Below, piece after piece: positions 1-11,522 of a stretch of DNA of 64,000 bases. Both the position numbers and the translations under genes were made by a program. The notes below the pieces were generated by a model. The model did no database searches. It was not told the DNA's origin and was given only the letters and a program-made list of their open reading frames with translations. Position 1 is the stretch's first letter; each line of letters opens with the position of its first letter. The DNA is from Leptidea sinapis (lineage: Eukaryota > Arthropoda > Insecta > Lepidoptera > Pieridae), in assembly GCF_905404315.1 (NCBI RefSeq), contig NC_066292.1:3100001-3164000 (forward strand). Reading direction: 5' to 3'.

Positions 1-168
1 AGTGGCTCTACAATTGCGCTCGTCACCTTGAGACATAATATGTTGAGTCTCATTTGCCCAGTAATTTCACTAGCTACGGTGCCCTTCATACCGAAACACG
101 ATAATGCTTCGTTTTGGTACCCATAATATAGCCGGCATCCTGTGCAACGGAGCCTCCCACTGGTAAAC
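1..168 (-). mobile_element. Family A SINE-like repeat, cut by the window edge
   Basis: This is one of ten copies of a short interspersed repeat. Orientation is set by the A-rich end, which reads ..CCCTTATTTTCATAAAA in complete copies. The other end is GGGAGGCTCCTTTGCAC, seen here in reverse at about 155-165. The copy is cut by the left window edge and lacks the internal hairpin half. It has no coding capacity. It resembles an LINE-mobilised SINE, but I see no clear pol III boxes, so the class is inferred. Confidence 0.75.
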
Positions 169-202
169 ACCTGGTAACAGTCGCGATAAAATTGATATTT
201 TT

Positions 203-348
203 TATGAAAAAAGCGCGAGAACCTAACTTAAAGACTGGCAACTCTCCGGTGGTTTCTCTGATGTTGCAAGAGAGCACTGCTGGTGGTTATCACTATCAGG
301 TGACCCGTGCTCTATTCTATCATCTTAATCCCATAAAAGTTCTAGATA
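203..348 (+). mobile_element. Family B non-LTR retrotransposon, 3' end fragment
   Basis: This short remnant encodes the extreme C-terminus of the family B reverse transcriptase. It reads KKAREPNLKTGNSPVVSLML, against KKARTPSLKAGNALVIPLVL in better copies at 2455 and 53845. It ends in the usual CCATAAAA. The family A copy at 1-168 lies just before it in the opposite orientation. It is a dead fragment. Confidence 0.75.
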
Positions 349-2334
349 AAATAACTCGTGTAAAATATTTTTTTACTATCCCTACATAGGTAGGTAACTC
401 TCTGCGTGCACACACGGGACATCACAACATCGCGTGACGGTTGAGGCTGTCACGCGCCAAGACGTCCTTGTTCAACATTGCTTTATTTGCACATGCATAC
501 ATTACGCAATTATAACTATATAACTATCGATATGGGAATGTTTGAATATAATTTATAATTTACACAAATTGCTTGTACAATAAGTAACTAAGCAAAACCA
601 TTTAAGATGTAGATAACCAATAGCCGGATCGTAAACTTATAATAACTTCTGAAAAACTGAAGAAGAACACGTCATTGAGTGTAGCAATGGATGAGAATGT
701 AAGGATATTCATGAGGTGGCCATGGTGCATAAAAGTATATAGCACCGGATAAAGCTAGTAAGTCATTTGTTTTATTATACTTGAATTGTTGGTTAAGACC
801 ACTAGTATTTTACCGATACACAATCCCCTATAAGAAATAATATGATTAAAGAAACTTACGTACCATCGTGTCTCATAAATTTCGTAGTTTTTATGATAAA
901 ACAAAAAAAAACAACTATTCAGCTGAATTTTTTGCTCTCTATCAATTTTTTTTATGGAAAAGGTTCTGAGGAGTGGATACCTTCACCTGCCATCTACACT
1001 CTCTGCAACACCAGAGCAATCACATTCTGTGATAACAAGACTTTTAAGTGGTTTTAGGTTTTTAATTTTAATCAAAATTTTTTACTATTTTTATAGGTAC
1101 GACAAAGTTGAACGTTACTAGTTTCCTTTACATAAATTTATTTACTTAGTCTATGTAAACTCGATATCTACGAAAACCACAATTTTTAAATTAAAAATTA
1201 TACCTAAACTAACTTAATCTTAAGCATTTTTCCAAGATTCCTTAATTAAATGTACTTAATTGATTTTAGTGCCATTAAAATGCCTATAATAAGTATAATT
1301 AATATATTTGTCAATCATTCATATTTTCATATTTACTTCCCCTCCAAATTACCGTGCGTACATGTTCTACATCTAATTATTCCCCTCAAGAATACTCAAA
1401 ACTTCAACAACTCTCCAACAATAAAAAGCTTAAAAGGCTGTCATTTACCCAAACCTACCATTATACCACCCCGCCACTAGAAAGAGGCGGTAAAAAAGCA
1501 CCCACTTATAATTTGACGGTTGACAATTGACAATGGGTCGATATGAAAGGGGTAACAAAGCCCTGTGACAGGCAGACGAAGGGTTAAAGCTATGGGTGCA
1601 CGTACGGTACGCATAGAAATAAAATGGCTGAACTGAATAAGCATTGAGAGGGACAAAAAGTTTATGTAATGCAATTTTCTGAAATTTTATACTTATGTAA
1701 TATTATGAATAGGTACAATAAATAGTTAGTACTTCATAGTTCAGATGTTCTTATTAACCTTATAAATAGTTTATTAATTAAATAAGAAAAAAAACTTAAA
1801 ATAGTTATGAGTATAATACATTAGGTAGGGATCTACATGCACTGTATCGACCAACGAATTAAAGATCAACCAGTTATTCTTAGGCTGGCACGTTTTTAGG
1901 GTTCCATGTCCGAAGAGTATAGAATTGGCCGTCTGCCAGCGGTCCGTATGTCATAAATCGCTATAGTTAGACACCTGAGAGTGTAAAAGTAAACACACTA
2001 CTAAATACACCTACTATCTAGTCTACTATACACCTACGCGGCGTAGGTAATAAGCAACAAGAAATAATAACTAAGATGGCAAATTTCAAACGGCTAACAA
2101 AATAAACGTAATAATTAAGAAATTTTTTTTTTTCAAAATTATCTATTGAGTTTTAACGTTTTATACAGATAGACAAATCACGTCGTATAAAAACAAAGCT
2201 GAAATATGGAACACGCCACAAATTACACCATAATAAGCATCAACTGCTATATCTATACATTGCCACATTTATCTAGTTGTTTTAAATATTCTTAGTCAAT
2301 AAGCAGTAATGTAAAACATTTATTCAGTTCAGGT
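349..2334. other. No gene seen; AT-rich intergenic DNA
   Basis: Only short chance ORFs of 60-76 codons with no recognisable domain occur here. A stretch at about 1885-1970 (GGGTTCCATGTCCGAAGAGT) looks like an old dispersed repeat but was not matched elsewhere in the window. No RNA gene or regulatory signal was recognised. Confidence 0.6.
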
Positions 2335-2393
2335 ACTGTCCGAATTAGGTTCGAAATTCAACACGTAAGAATTTCGAACCTAATTCGGACAGT
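2335..2393. repeat. Perfect 25-bp inverted repeat with 9-nt loop
   Basis: Positions 2335-2359 are the exact reverse complement of 2369-2393, separated by AACACGTAA. A 25-bp perfect stem is far beyond chance. No mismatch is visible, so it formed recently or is maintained. It sits 60 bp before a family B fragment but is not part of the family B sequence seen elsewhere. Confidence 0.9.
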
Positions 2394-2454
2394 TACAGTT
2401 GAAGCATGACTAGAGTGTTCTTACATTATATTTAAGCACACTTTTGCCGTTCCG

Positions 2455-3055
2455 CTATCAAATTGGCTTCGAAGAAGCTGGGTGTCATCAATAGAGCACG
2501 GCAATACTTCAAGCCGGCCAACATTATAGCGCTCTACAAAGCGCAGGTCCGGCCACACATGGAGTATTGCCGTCATCTCTGGTCTGGCGCACCCCAGTAT
2601 CAGCTCGATCCATTTGACCGTGTGCAACGCAGAGTAGCTCGAATTGTCGGGGACCCAGTGCTCTGCGAACGGCTGGATCACTTGGCGTTGCGTAGAGACG
2701 TCGCTTCATTGTGTGTCTTCTACCGCATTTATCACGGGGAGTGTTCCGAAGAGCTGTTTAACCTGATTCCCGCCGCCGAATTCCACCTTCGCACGACTCG
2801 CCACAAGTTAAGATATCATCCCCACCATCTGGATGTGTCCTCCACAGTGCGGTTTTCAAGGAGCTTTGCGGTGCGGTGTTTCCGGGACGATACGACATGG
2901 GTACCTTCAAAAAAAACGCGTACACCTTCCTTAAAGGCCGGCAACGCTCTTGTGATTCCTCTGGTGTTGCAAGAGAATGTGGGCGGCGGTGATCACTTAA
3001 CACCAGGTGACCCGTACGCTCGTTTGTCCTCCTATTCCATAAAAAAAAAGAAGAC
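2455..3055 (+). pseudogene. Family B non-LTR reverse transcriptase, C-terminal fragment
   Basis: The plus-strand frame encodes the thumb and C-terminal region of a Jockey/CR1-group reverse transcriptase. It begins near ASKKLGVINRARQYF, continues through YKAQVRPHMEYC and FDRVQRRVARIVGDP, and ends near GDPYARLSSYSIKK, followed by an A-run. The catalytic fingers, palm and endonuclease are absent, so this is a 5'-truncated insertion. The part around 2850-2890 lacks about 50 bases present in the copy at 53845 (the LWNELPC segment). It matches that longer minus-strand copy closely. It is not functional alone. Confidence 0.85.
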
Positions 3056-5634
3056 TGAGAATCATGTCCTTATATGTGTATAGAACGTAATTAATTGAAA
3101 AGATACAAAACGAATCAAAAAAAAGTGGAACTGGAACAGAGATAAAAATAAGACTAACAAAAATGTAGAGTGTAGCTGCCGTTCAAGGATGTAAAGTCTG
3201 GACCTAATCCATATAAGTAGAAATTTACGAGCCCGATCGCACTTGGCCGGTTTTAGTACTTACATGAAGAGTATAAATAATAGTTTTTAGAGTATTTGGC
3301 TCTTTGTCCGTTTCATTCCAAATCCAAATCTGTCTGGAATATCAATAAAAAAATTTAAATTTTTTATTAAACGCAGACTTATGTCGAAGGCTTATTACAG
3401 TATTGAGGATTACGTAAACGATAATTTAATATGGAATTTAATAGAATTATAGTTGTTTTTTTTTTACGGATTTTATGGTTCAGCCTTGTATTGTTTTACT
3501 AGATTGGACTATTTTAAAAATATGTATATATTTAAACTTTTGTGTATTTAATATGTTTGTCTCTGAATTGTATTTTTTGTGATTGACGTTGACGAGCAAT
3601 CTTTTGATTATAAGTCAATAACATATTTTTGACTTTGACTATAAGAATGCGGTTTGCACTGATGTGGGTACTTATTGTGGCAAGCATTTCGTAATATTTA
3701 AACGTTGACTTAATAATAATAATCTGCCCCATCTACGCATGCAAAGCCGCGGGCGAGCTTCTTTTATTTAAGTTGGTCAGAAATTTGTACAGCCAATCTA
3801 ATTAAGTCCATCCTAAATCAATAAGTGAATTACAATTTAATCATTAAAAATGTAATCAATTGTTATTGTGCGTGCTATCGAACGTATTTCTCCCAATTTT
3901 CGGGGTAATTTCGAATGTATTGCGTGACATAATTAAACAATTGTGAACGTTGCGGTAAGTTATTGACAATTGTCAGACAATGTGCAGCTAACCGCGTGAC
4001 AGTTGTGTGGTTAATGTGCGCTTGTGTCATCTGTTGCCGAATTCATTTGTTGTTAATGCCATGTTATTAATCGAGAGTTGTGGTGAAAGAATCAAGGATA
4101 AACAATAAAGAACAAAAGAAAGTCACATGAATTAAGTAAAAACCAAATTATTAATGTATACGTTAAGCATAATTTTCATACCTCTTTTTATTCATACGGT
4201 GATGGTGTTTAATTACTTCTTCAATAATTCCCAGGGTTTTAAGTTTATTGTGAGTATTAAGGATAACGTCCAAAACAAAATTAAATAACGATTCAGTCAA
4301 CAAGATGTGGAAAGAATTCATTCTGCAAATTGTTATTCGATAGGCAGTTACTAATTTAATTAATATTTACTCTAGAAGGGAAAAAAAGTTTATATAAAAA
4401 TGACGGCTTAATCATATTCGGCCTCCGACATTCCGACAACCACAAGTACGAAAATCAAAACACTCGACACATTATAACTTCTTTCCCATTCAGTTTCCAA
4501 TAACTTAATTACGATTCGTTAATTTCTGGGAAAGGAAAAAGATTTTTGAGAATTTAATTAGAATTTTTAGTTGGAACTGCAGTAGTCCGTTAGCGTAATA
4601 GAAATATTTTTTTAGATTTTTTTTAGTTTATTTCATAGCCACGGATAGTCCTTCAATTGCAATAATAAAATGAATTTTAGAATTAATAAGCCTGAGAAAG
4701 GTCTCAGATAATATTACCACTTATGACCACGTAAATAAGAACTTCATGAAGGCTAGGTTAATATTACGAAATGCGATACTTGTTTACTCTATATTCATAA
4801 AGTAATAATAACTACAACCATATTATATCTAATTAAAATTGTGATATTTCTATTTTTGCGGCAAACTGTACAACGCACCCAAAGAAGTTTATAATAAGTA
4901 TCTATACGCACCAAATAACTACAATTTAGTTAGTAGGTATTATTATAATTAATGATGTAAGAATGATTTACAACCCGATAACATCAACAAACAATAATTA
5001 ATCTTCAAAAATTGCTTGTAATGAGAATATCTTCAAGCACTCTCCGAATTACTCCGAAATACTGCAATTTGACCGTTAAATTTGCATAATGACAGACAGA
5101 TGACAGCCGCGAGCGATGCGTCAACGTCACGTAAGCTGATAGGTGACAATTACTCAGTGTTTACACACCTCATTATGTTGATTTACCTGGTTTTTCCCAC
5201 GATATTACTCTTATGAATAAACAATAATATTCATACACAGTCAAGGTCTTGTAACACGAATGTAGTTTTTTTAAACAATACACTCCTCTAGATTATTACG
5301 GCTACATTTATTAAGGAATACGAAGGAATTTGATCAAGTCAAGATGGTTTAATCGTATAGAGGTGTTGGCTAGTCAAAGCTTTTATTTGTTACAAGTCTG
5401 GTAAATAATTATTATTGTTACAAGAACATAATTGTAATAAAACTAACAAGTTAAAGTGTCTCGTTATGTAGATATAATATGATATGTATACATTACTGGA
5501 GTACCTTAATAAAAGTAAAAAGTGTACCTACATTGTTTTTTTAAGGAATAATTGCTGAGTGTTCTAAAACAATACTGATGCCAAATAAGTAGTTTATAGA
5601 ATTTTTGGCTGCAAGTGGCCAAGTATATTGAATT
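3056..5634. other. No gene seen; 2.6 kb AT-rich spacer
   Basis: No ORF above 66 codons and no recognisable element was found. Two less AT-rich patches stand out. 3940-4040 contains the palindrome TGACAATTGTCA and several TGACAG/CTGTCA words. 5085-5160 contains GACAGATGACAGCC and ACGTCACG. These could be regulatory or simply old repeats; nothing decides it. Confidence 0.5.
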
Positions 5635-6096
5635 CTAGATGACCTTGCAAACGTTGTATCGCCAATTACAGTATTAAAAAAATTCAATTATTAAAAATTT
5701 TGGGGTATAAGAAATTGATGACCACCGATTCTCAGACCGACCAAATATATCGTATACAAATTTATTGTATAAAATTTATTGTACCAAAATTCGTATTCGA
5801 TTGCCATCTTAATTCTTACAACCCTATTGCGGATCTGTGGATGGAACAGAATAATATAAAAATTGTGATACAAAAATAGGTGTTGATTGTAGGCGGGTGA
5901 ACATTAGAAGTTGATGTATTTTTTAATGCTGAATCATAATAAAATAAAAAAATTGTCAAAATAAATATATTTAGGGTTGGGTCACCATTATCATTTAGGG
6001 GTATGGAAATAGATGTTGGCCGATTCTCAGACCAACCAAGCCGTTTCAAAGGAGTTTGATAACAAACACCGGGACACGAGAATTTGATATATTAGA
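5635..6096 (-). mobile_element. Non-autonomous Helitron-like element, degenerate
   Basis: Read on the minus strand it begins TCTAATATATCAAATTCTCG after an A and ends near CTAG at 5635-5638. The subterminal hairpin, GCTGGGTCAGC in better copies, has decayed here. Its body shares CCGATTCTCAGACC and AAACGTTGTATCGCC with the copies at 40190 and 57164. Helitrons are rolling-circle DNA transposons that insert between A and T. No helicase is encoded, so movement would depend on another element. Confidence 0.65.
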
Positions 6097-6105
6097 TATT
6101 ATATT

Positions 6106-6109
6106 TTTA

Positions 6110-6142
<33 letters not shown>
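6106..6142 (-). repeat. (ATT)n tail of the non-LTR element
   Basis: A run of about eleven ATA/TAA triplets directly follows, on the minus strand, the AATAAAGG near the 3' end of the retrotransposon whose reading frame is at 6461-8635. Short-repeat 3' tails are typical of CR1-type elements, so this probably marks the insertion's 3' boundary. Confidence 0.7.
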
Positions 6143-6282
6143 CCTTTATTCAACTAATAATATGTGGTACAAAATGTTTTTGTGCCCTACCCTCTGCGAT
6201 AGGATACCCTGAGTTGCAGAGGCTAGGTCCTTCCGAAAGGCTATCCATTATTAAACATAATTAGCAAACTCACTAAAAAGAG

Positions 6283-6372
6283 GTATGTGTGTGTGCGTGT
6301 ATGTGTATGAGTGCGTGTGTGTGTAAGTGTGTGTGTGAATGTGTGTGTGTGTTGTTGTATGTGTGTGTGTTT
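6283..6372. repeat. Imperfect (GT)n microsatellite
   Basis: About 90 bases are dominated by TGTG interrupted by TA, GAGTG and TT steps, followed by a T-run. It lies within the presumed 3' untranslated region of the minus-strand non-LTR element. Confidence 0.85.
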
Positions 6373-6460
6373 TTATTTTTTTTTTTTTTTTTAAGTATTT
6401 GTTGTGTATGTCAAACTGTGCACAAGATTAAATAAATGTTAGTCGTTGTTAAATTGAATA

Positions 6461-8635
6461 TTAAGTTTTAATTTTAAGAACATTTTCTGTATCTTCGTAT
6501 TTTAATACTATTAGCCATGATTTTAAAGATTTTGTTAACGAGAATTTATTTACTTTACTTATATTTTTATTATATTTACTGAAGTAGTTGTAAGCGTATG
6601 CCGAATTAAATTCATACTGTGACTGAGCAAAGCCTGTTTTAGTGATTGGGGTACGAAATGTGTTTATTCTGTTATTATCATTAGAATTTATATTACTTTT
6701 TACATGAAATCTTGAAATTATTCCATAAATATATTGCTGACGGACACTAAGAAGTTTACTCTCTTCATGTAATTGGTTGGTTGGGTACCTAAACGGCTTA
6801 TTGAAAATTGTTTTTAGTAGAGTTCTGTGCGCTCGTTCTAACTGAAGCATAAACGTTTTGCCAGCTCCACCCCACGCACAAATGCAATAGGTCATGATTG
6901 GAACACAGAGAGATTGATACACCATCATAGTTGTCTCGACTGGTGCCACGTCTCTTAGGTTTCTAAATAATGGAATGAGACGTTTTATTTTATTTTTTGT
7001 ATTATAAATGTGGGCCGTCCAATTAAGGTGTTCATCTAGCGTAACACCAAGGTATTTTATGGTTTCCTCTTTGGCTAGGATGTTACATTTACAATAAGAT
7101 CGATTGTTTTTCCGGTTACAAAGATACGTGTGTATTGGGAGAGTAAATTGTCCGTCAGGATTATTTCTGTTGGAGATATTGAAGCACATATATTTAGTCT
7201 TAGCAGTATTGACAGTTAGTAAACTATTTTCCAGCCAAGACGTGATTTGGCTCAATCCTTCTTCAGCTAACGATTTCACGTCATCCCACTGATTTCCATG
7301 AAATAAAACCACAGTATCATCGGCAAAGCAAACGATACGTCCTGATGTGGGAGAAATCTTACAAAGAGGGTTGATGTAAGCTAGGAATAGTGTAGGGCCC
7401 AAAACACTTCCCTGGGGAACTCCATAGTCAATGGTGATAAGATCACTAGTAAGATCGCCTATCTTAATACACTGCTGTCTTCCATTAAGATAATTTTTGA
7501 ACCAGTCCAAAGCTATTCCTCTAATTCCCAAATTGAAAAGTCTGTTGAGTAAGATAGGAATTGAGACTGTATCGAATGCTTTTTGCAGATCTAGGAAAAC
7601 GCCTATGCATTTATTGCCACTATCTAGGGTACTAGTGATATATTTAGTAACCTCAAGTACTGCATCCAGAGTAGATCGATTTGACCGAAAACCAAATTGG
7701 TTTTGCGCAAGTAGCTTGTATTTTTCAAGAAACTTGGTTAATCTGATATTAACTATTTTTTCCAAGATCTTACTAAAAACACTCAGCAATGATATGGGTC
7801 TATAGTTTGAAGCAACTTTTTTGTCACCACTCTTATGAACCGGAATTACAACTGCCTGTTTAAAAACCTCTGGGAAAATGCCACTAGAAAGACTTAAGTT
7901 AATTAAATGAACAAGCGGTTCTAAGAGTAAATTCATAAATCTCTTAACAAAATAAGAGTTAATTTTATCATAACCTGGAGCACTTGCTGATTTAAGTTTG
8001 AGAATAATACATTTCACTTCGACAATATCAGTAGGGTATAGCATAAGAGATCCGAGAGGATTATTTGAGGCCATATCAGAGCAATCAATTTTGTGTTCGC
8101 CTAGTTTACTAAATATTGATGAGGCAAGGTTGTTACCAATATTAGTAAAGTATTTATTTACTTCTGCTAATGATTCTCTTAGGGTAGACTTAGTATTCAA
8201 TAATTCAGTTGGGAGATCATTAGTAGTAGGTAAATTACATATTTCTTTAATAGTATCCCAAGTACCTTTAGAGTTACCCGTGTTTTGTTCTAATTTTCCT
8301 CGTAAGTATTGCCGCTTAAGTGATTTCAACAATGAGTTACAGATATTTCTATACCTAGTATAAGTTATCCTATTTAGATCGGATGGCGATTTTTTAGAAA
8401 CTTTGTACAGGCGATCTCTTTTCCTCATACACTTGAGAATACTATACGTAATCCATGGTTTGATAGGTTTAAATTTCTTAGAGACAATTGAGATTAGCGT
8501 ATTATTCGAAATTAATTCTTGAACATTTTTTACGAGATAGTTTGCAGTATAATTAGTATCGTTTGATTTATAAAAGCTTTCCAGGTCTAGTTTTCTTAAT
8601 GTTTCAAGAATATCAATAAGGGATCGTGACAACAT
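6461..8635 (-). CDS. Non-LTR retrotransposon ORF2, reverse transcriptase (5'-truncated, frame open)
   Basis: This open frame of 724 codons encodes the reverse transcriptase of a Jockey/CR1-group non-LTR retrotransposon, which copies its RNA at a nicked chromosomal target. Visible motifs are NYRPISLLSVFSKILEK (about 277-293), QFGFRSNRSTLDA (313-325), GVFLDLQKAFD (345-355, first catalytic Asp), GVPQGSVLGP (405-414) and the catalytic FADD (437-440). The C-terminus includes the WGGAGK region and a basic thumb-like part. The ATG at 8633-8635 is simply the first Met left after truncation. The endonuclease domain and ORF1 are missing, and sequence beyond 8640 is unrelated. The frame has no stop or frameshift, so the insertion is probably young, but it should not move by itself. 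The exact clade is uncertain. Confidence 0.9.
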   Translation of the reverse strand: MLSRSLIDILETLRKLDLESFYKSNDTNYTANYLVKNVQELISNNTLISIVSKKFKPIKPWITYSILKCMRKRDRLYKVSKKSPSDLNRITYTRYRNICNSLLKSLKRQYLRGKLEQNTGNSKGTWDTIKEICNLPTTNDLPTELLNTKSTLRESLAEVNKYFTNIGNNLASSIFSKLGEHKIDCSDMASNNPLGSLMLYPTDIVEVKCIILKLKSASAPGYDKINSYFVKRFMNLLLEPLVHLINLSLSSGIFPEVFKQAVVIPVHKSGDKKVASNYRPISLLSVFSKILEKIVNIRLTKFLEKYKLLAQNQFGFRSNRSTLDAVLEVTKYITSTLDSGNKCIGVFLDLQKAFDTVSIPILLNRLFNLGIRGIALDWFKNYLNGRQQCIKIGDLTSDLITIDYGVPQGSVLGPTLFLAYINPLCKISPTSGRIVCFADDTVVLFHGNQWDDVKSLAEEGLSQITSWLENSLLTVNTAKTKYMCFNISNRNNPDGQFTLPIHTYLCNRKNNRSYCKCNILAKEETIKYLGVTLDEHLNWTAHIYNTKNKIKRLIPLFRNLRDVAPVETTMMVYQSLCVPIMTYCICAWGGAGKTFMLQLERAHRTLLKTIFNKPFRYPTNQLHEESKLLSVRQQYIYGIISRFHVKSNINSNDNNRINTFRTPITKTGFAQSQYEFNSAYAYNYFSKYNKNISKVNKFSLTKSLKSWLIVLKYEDTENVLKIKT

Positions 8636-8640
8636 ATAGG

Positions 8641-8877
8641 CTACATAATATTATCAAGTTACATGCAGTAATGGGATTTTTGCTGTTCTCTAGCGTCCAC
8701 GCAGGCGACGTCGCGGGTAGCAACAAGTAATAGGTATAATTAATTGTAAAAAGAGTATCTAAATATTATTAAAACATAAACTAATTATAATATTATGACA
8801 AACTTTTACCTGAAACTATCCTATTATCTAATATTATTAATGCTAATAGGTAAGCTAATAACATGTTATTGTATGGT
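8641..8877. other. No gene seen
   Basis: This is a short AT-rich spacer. The words GACGTCGCGGGTAGCAAC at about 8699-8716 resemble a decayed mobile-element terminus of a type common in moths, but no boundary can be drawn. Confidence 0.4.
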
Positions 8878-9170
8878 TGTGTGGAAGAAAGTTCCTTGAA
8901 AACCGCACTGTAGAAGATTGCTACATATCCAGATGGTGGGAATGATAATATCAATGGTGAGAAGGTAGAATTAGGTGGGAGGAATCAGGTAAAATAGCTA
9001 TTCGGAAAATATTCGACAATACCCCGTGATAAATAGAAAGCAGAAGACACACAGTGAAGCGACGTTTCTACGCATCGCCAAGAGATCTAGCCGCTCACAA
9101 AGTACTGGATTATCAATTTACACAATACGAGTAGCACAATTGGAGCAGCACTGCGTTGCACGCGGTTATA
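8878..9170 (-). mobile_element. Family B fragment, decayed
   Basis: The minus strand matches the C-terminal coding part of family B (GTGGAAGAAAGTTCCTTGAA on the plus strand corresponds to the segment after LWNELPC). It continues to the CGTTGCACGCGGT segment near 9155-9165. Many substitutions and small indels show it is older than the copy at 53845. Confidence 0.75.
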
Positions 9171-9389
9171 GAGCGATATTTCGTCCAAAAAATAAATCTG
9201 ACTTACAATCAAGTCGCACGTGAATAAGTTTTACTAAAAACAAATAGAAAATTAAGTCAATATATTTATTTTTTAAAAGACTTTTTTGGTAAGACTGTGC
9301 ACTTTATATGGTAGTAGGTACCTTGTTAAAACTATGAATGTTCTTTATATTATAATTTGTATAGTTATTTCTTTTTAAGTGTTTCCACT

Positions 9390-9590
9390 TTACTTACTTT
9401 ATAGTTAAAGAATTATATTTATAGTTAAAGAAGAAAAAATAATCGATATTGATTGAAAATAATAGATATTGTTATATTCTCACGGCTCACATATTATATT
9501 ATATAGTAATTAGAATATATTTTCTCTATAAGTGAATATTGTAATATTCTTCTGAGAAATGAAGTTCTTAAATCGTAAATCGTAAAACAA
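9390..9590 (+). repeat. Family J dispersed repeat, copy 1
   Basis: This stretch matches 35575-35735. Both contain TCCACTTTACTTAC, TATTCTCACGG and GAATATTGTAATATTCTTCT, followed by GAGAAATGAAGTTCTTAAATC (AATAAAG in the second copy). The end looks like a polyadenylation region of a retroelement, perhaps an LTR or a LINE 3' end. The class is undetermined. Confidence 0.6.
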
Positions 9591-10993
9591 ACTTGGTCTC
9601 AGCATAGTTATTTTTTTAGGAAAGTAGTAAAATTAGCACCTGCCAATATATTCATTAACTACGCGTATGAAATTATTCATTATGACAACTTGCAACCCCA
9701 GTAATGCGACATAAGGCACGATTCACACGTGCGTCCTGGCACGGACAGCGCGACACCGCGACACCAGCCGCAATTAATCATTGTCGCGTCACAGTGCTTT
9801 GTCGCGCAAATTGCTTATTGTACTGTAAATTGGCGGCAATTTTCTTGGTATTAAACGCTTTAAGCGTTGGGGTTGTTTGATTCCGTACTTTAAATGGTTT
9901 CATGAACAACTTTTTATAATGCTTCCTTAGTTCGTGGTGACTCATTTATCAGTTAATGAGTTTTATTACGATTATGAAAGCCAACTTACTGCTCGACCCG
10001 ATTATAACTAATAAATATAATATAACTAATTTATATCCTCAGTAATAATTGTTCATGAGAACCCGATATTTTGGCGTAATACAAGCGCCGTGGACATATT
10101 GTAAGCAATCATATCAAATGCGGTGAAATAGATCACAAGATATAATTATTTTGATTTATTTACACATGTTTTGAATATCGATAGATACACCAACCCGTCA
10201 TCTGTCGAAGTCCATACCAATTCATGTCGATCTCATGCTGTTAGAGTAATTAATAATGCTGTAAGAATACAAAATAAATCTTGGAAAACGAAAATTCTTT
10301 TTCGGTAAGATTCTTTCGCGTATCATCAAAGAAGATCTAAATATAGTTTCTTTATAGTTGAAAAATGGTTGCTGACCTGATATGCGGGTGAAAAGTCAAA
10401 CAAGAAAAAGGACAAACTGTGCACTCATAATTTCAAAGAAACTTTACAAGTGGTCGGAATTTTATTGTTGTGATTACATTTCATCAAAACAAAAAATAAA
10501 CTTATTTTTATTTGTGACAGAATTTGTAGCCAGACTCATACGTATTTTACTACACTATAATTTAATTAACATTTTTGTCAAAATGGAGTCACTCGAGCCA
10601 GTCACGTGACCAAACATTTCACCGGCTCGCTCTCCCACTCGAGAATTTAATTTGAGCAAACGAAAAAGAAATGGGGGCTGTATGCAAAATTGCTGACTTT
10701 ATTAGCAGGGTCGATGGAGAAAGGGTTGCATGCTCGATGAAATAAGATAAACTAGATGTGGCAATCAAAAATATACAAATAAATCAGATTATGTATGTAT
10801 CTTCTAGAGGGTTAATACTTTGGTTCTTCATTTGTCATAGTTTTGACACACTATTCTAGAAACTTCCACTCGTTTCACCTATTTCAACTCATATACTCAA
10901 TACTCTTGAAGTAAACCTTTCTTTAGTGTATCGCCGAACTAATCATGAAACACCTCTGGTTAAACTTTTCTACCACTGCCATTCACATTAGCC
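9591..10993. other. No gene seen; contains one E-box palindrome
   Basis: This is AT-rich spacer. A CpG-richer patch at 9715-9800 (GCGACACCGCGACACCAGCC) stands out. A GTCACGTGAC box at 10601-10610 is listed separately. ORFs are short and unsupported. Confidence 0.5.
10601..10610. promoter_or_regulatory. GTCACGTGAC E-box palindrome (1 of 3)
   Basis: This is a perfect 10-bp palindrome with a CACGTG core, the preferred site of USF/MITF/TFE-type bHLH-zipper factors. Identical boxes occur at 35099-35108 and 59928-59937. Function is inferred only from the motif. Confidence 0.4.
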
Positions 10994-11032
10994 ATTGACG
11001 CCACAAATTCACCTAGAATTTGTGGCGTCAAT
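10994..11032. repeat. Perfect 17-bp inverted repeat with 5-nt loop
   Basis: ATTGACGCCACAAATTC at 10994-11010 is mirrored exactly at 11016-11032 around ACCTA. It lies in otherwise featureless DNA. It is too long for chance and shows no mismatches. Confidence 0.9.
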
Positions 11033-11522
11033 CAACTTTCATCCATCCTCTCTATATAATCTAACCAACGATCTCAAATCAAAAGAATTTATTGAAAGTG
11101 GGTAATTAAAATACACTTTTTCACGTATGTGTTTGTGTATTTAGTTTATGAAATGTAAATCATACGAATATAAAATGTTATAAAATATATATATATATTT
11201 TTTCAAATCAAATTAAATCAAAATTTATTTTTTTCCTCGTTTTTGGAGATTCAATGCTTCCGTAAGCTTGAAGTTCCTTTCATTATTTATTTCACATATT
11301 ATTAATCTTATTTATACCAAGATAGGGAAACGATTCGCGTAAAAAGGTGTGCAACACTTGAATAGATATTTGGTATGTATTATTCTCACAGAGTTAAAAT
11401 TATTTATTACATAAGGTTATTTTTTTTTAATTATACTGAAGTTTTGCTTGATTTTTTACATCGGTTTTTATCTTGTTGAAAATATTGTTCATTACATCAA
11501 TCGTATAATCATTTTATTTATA

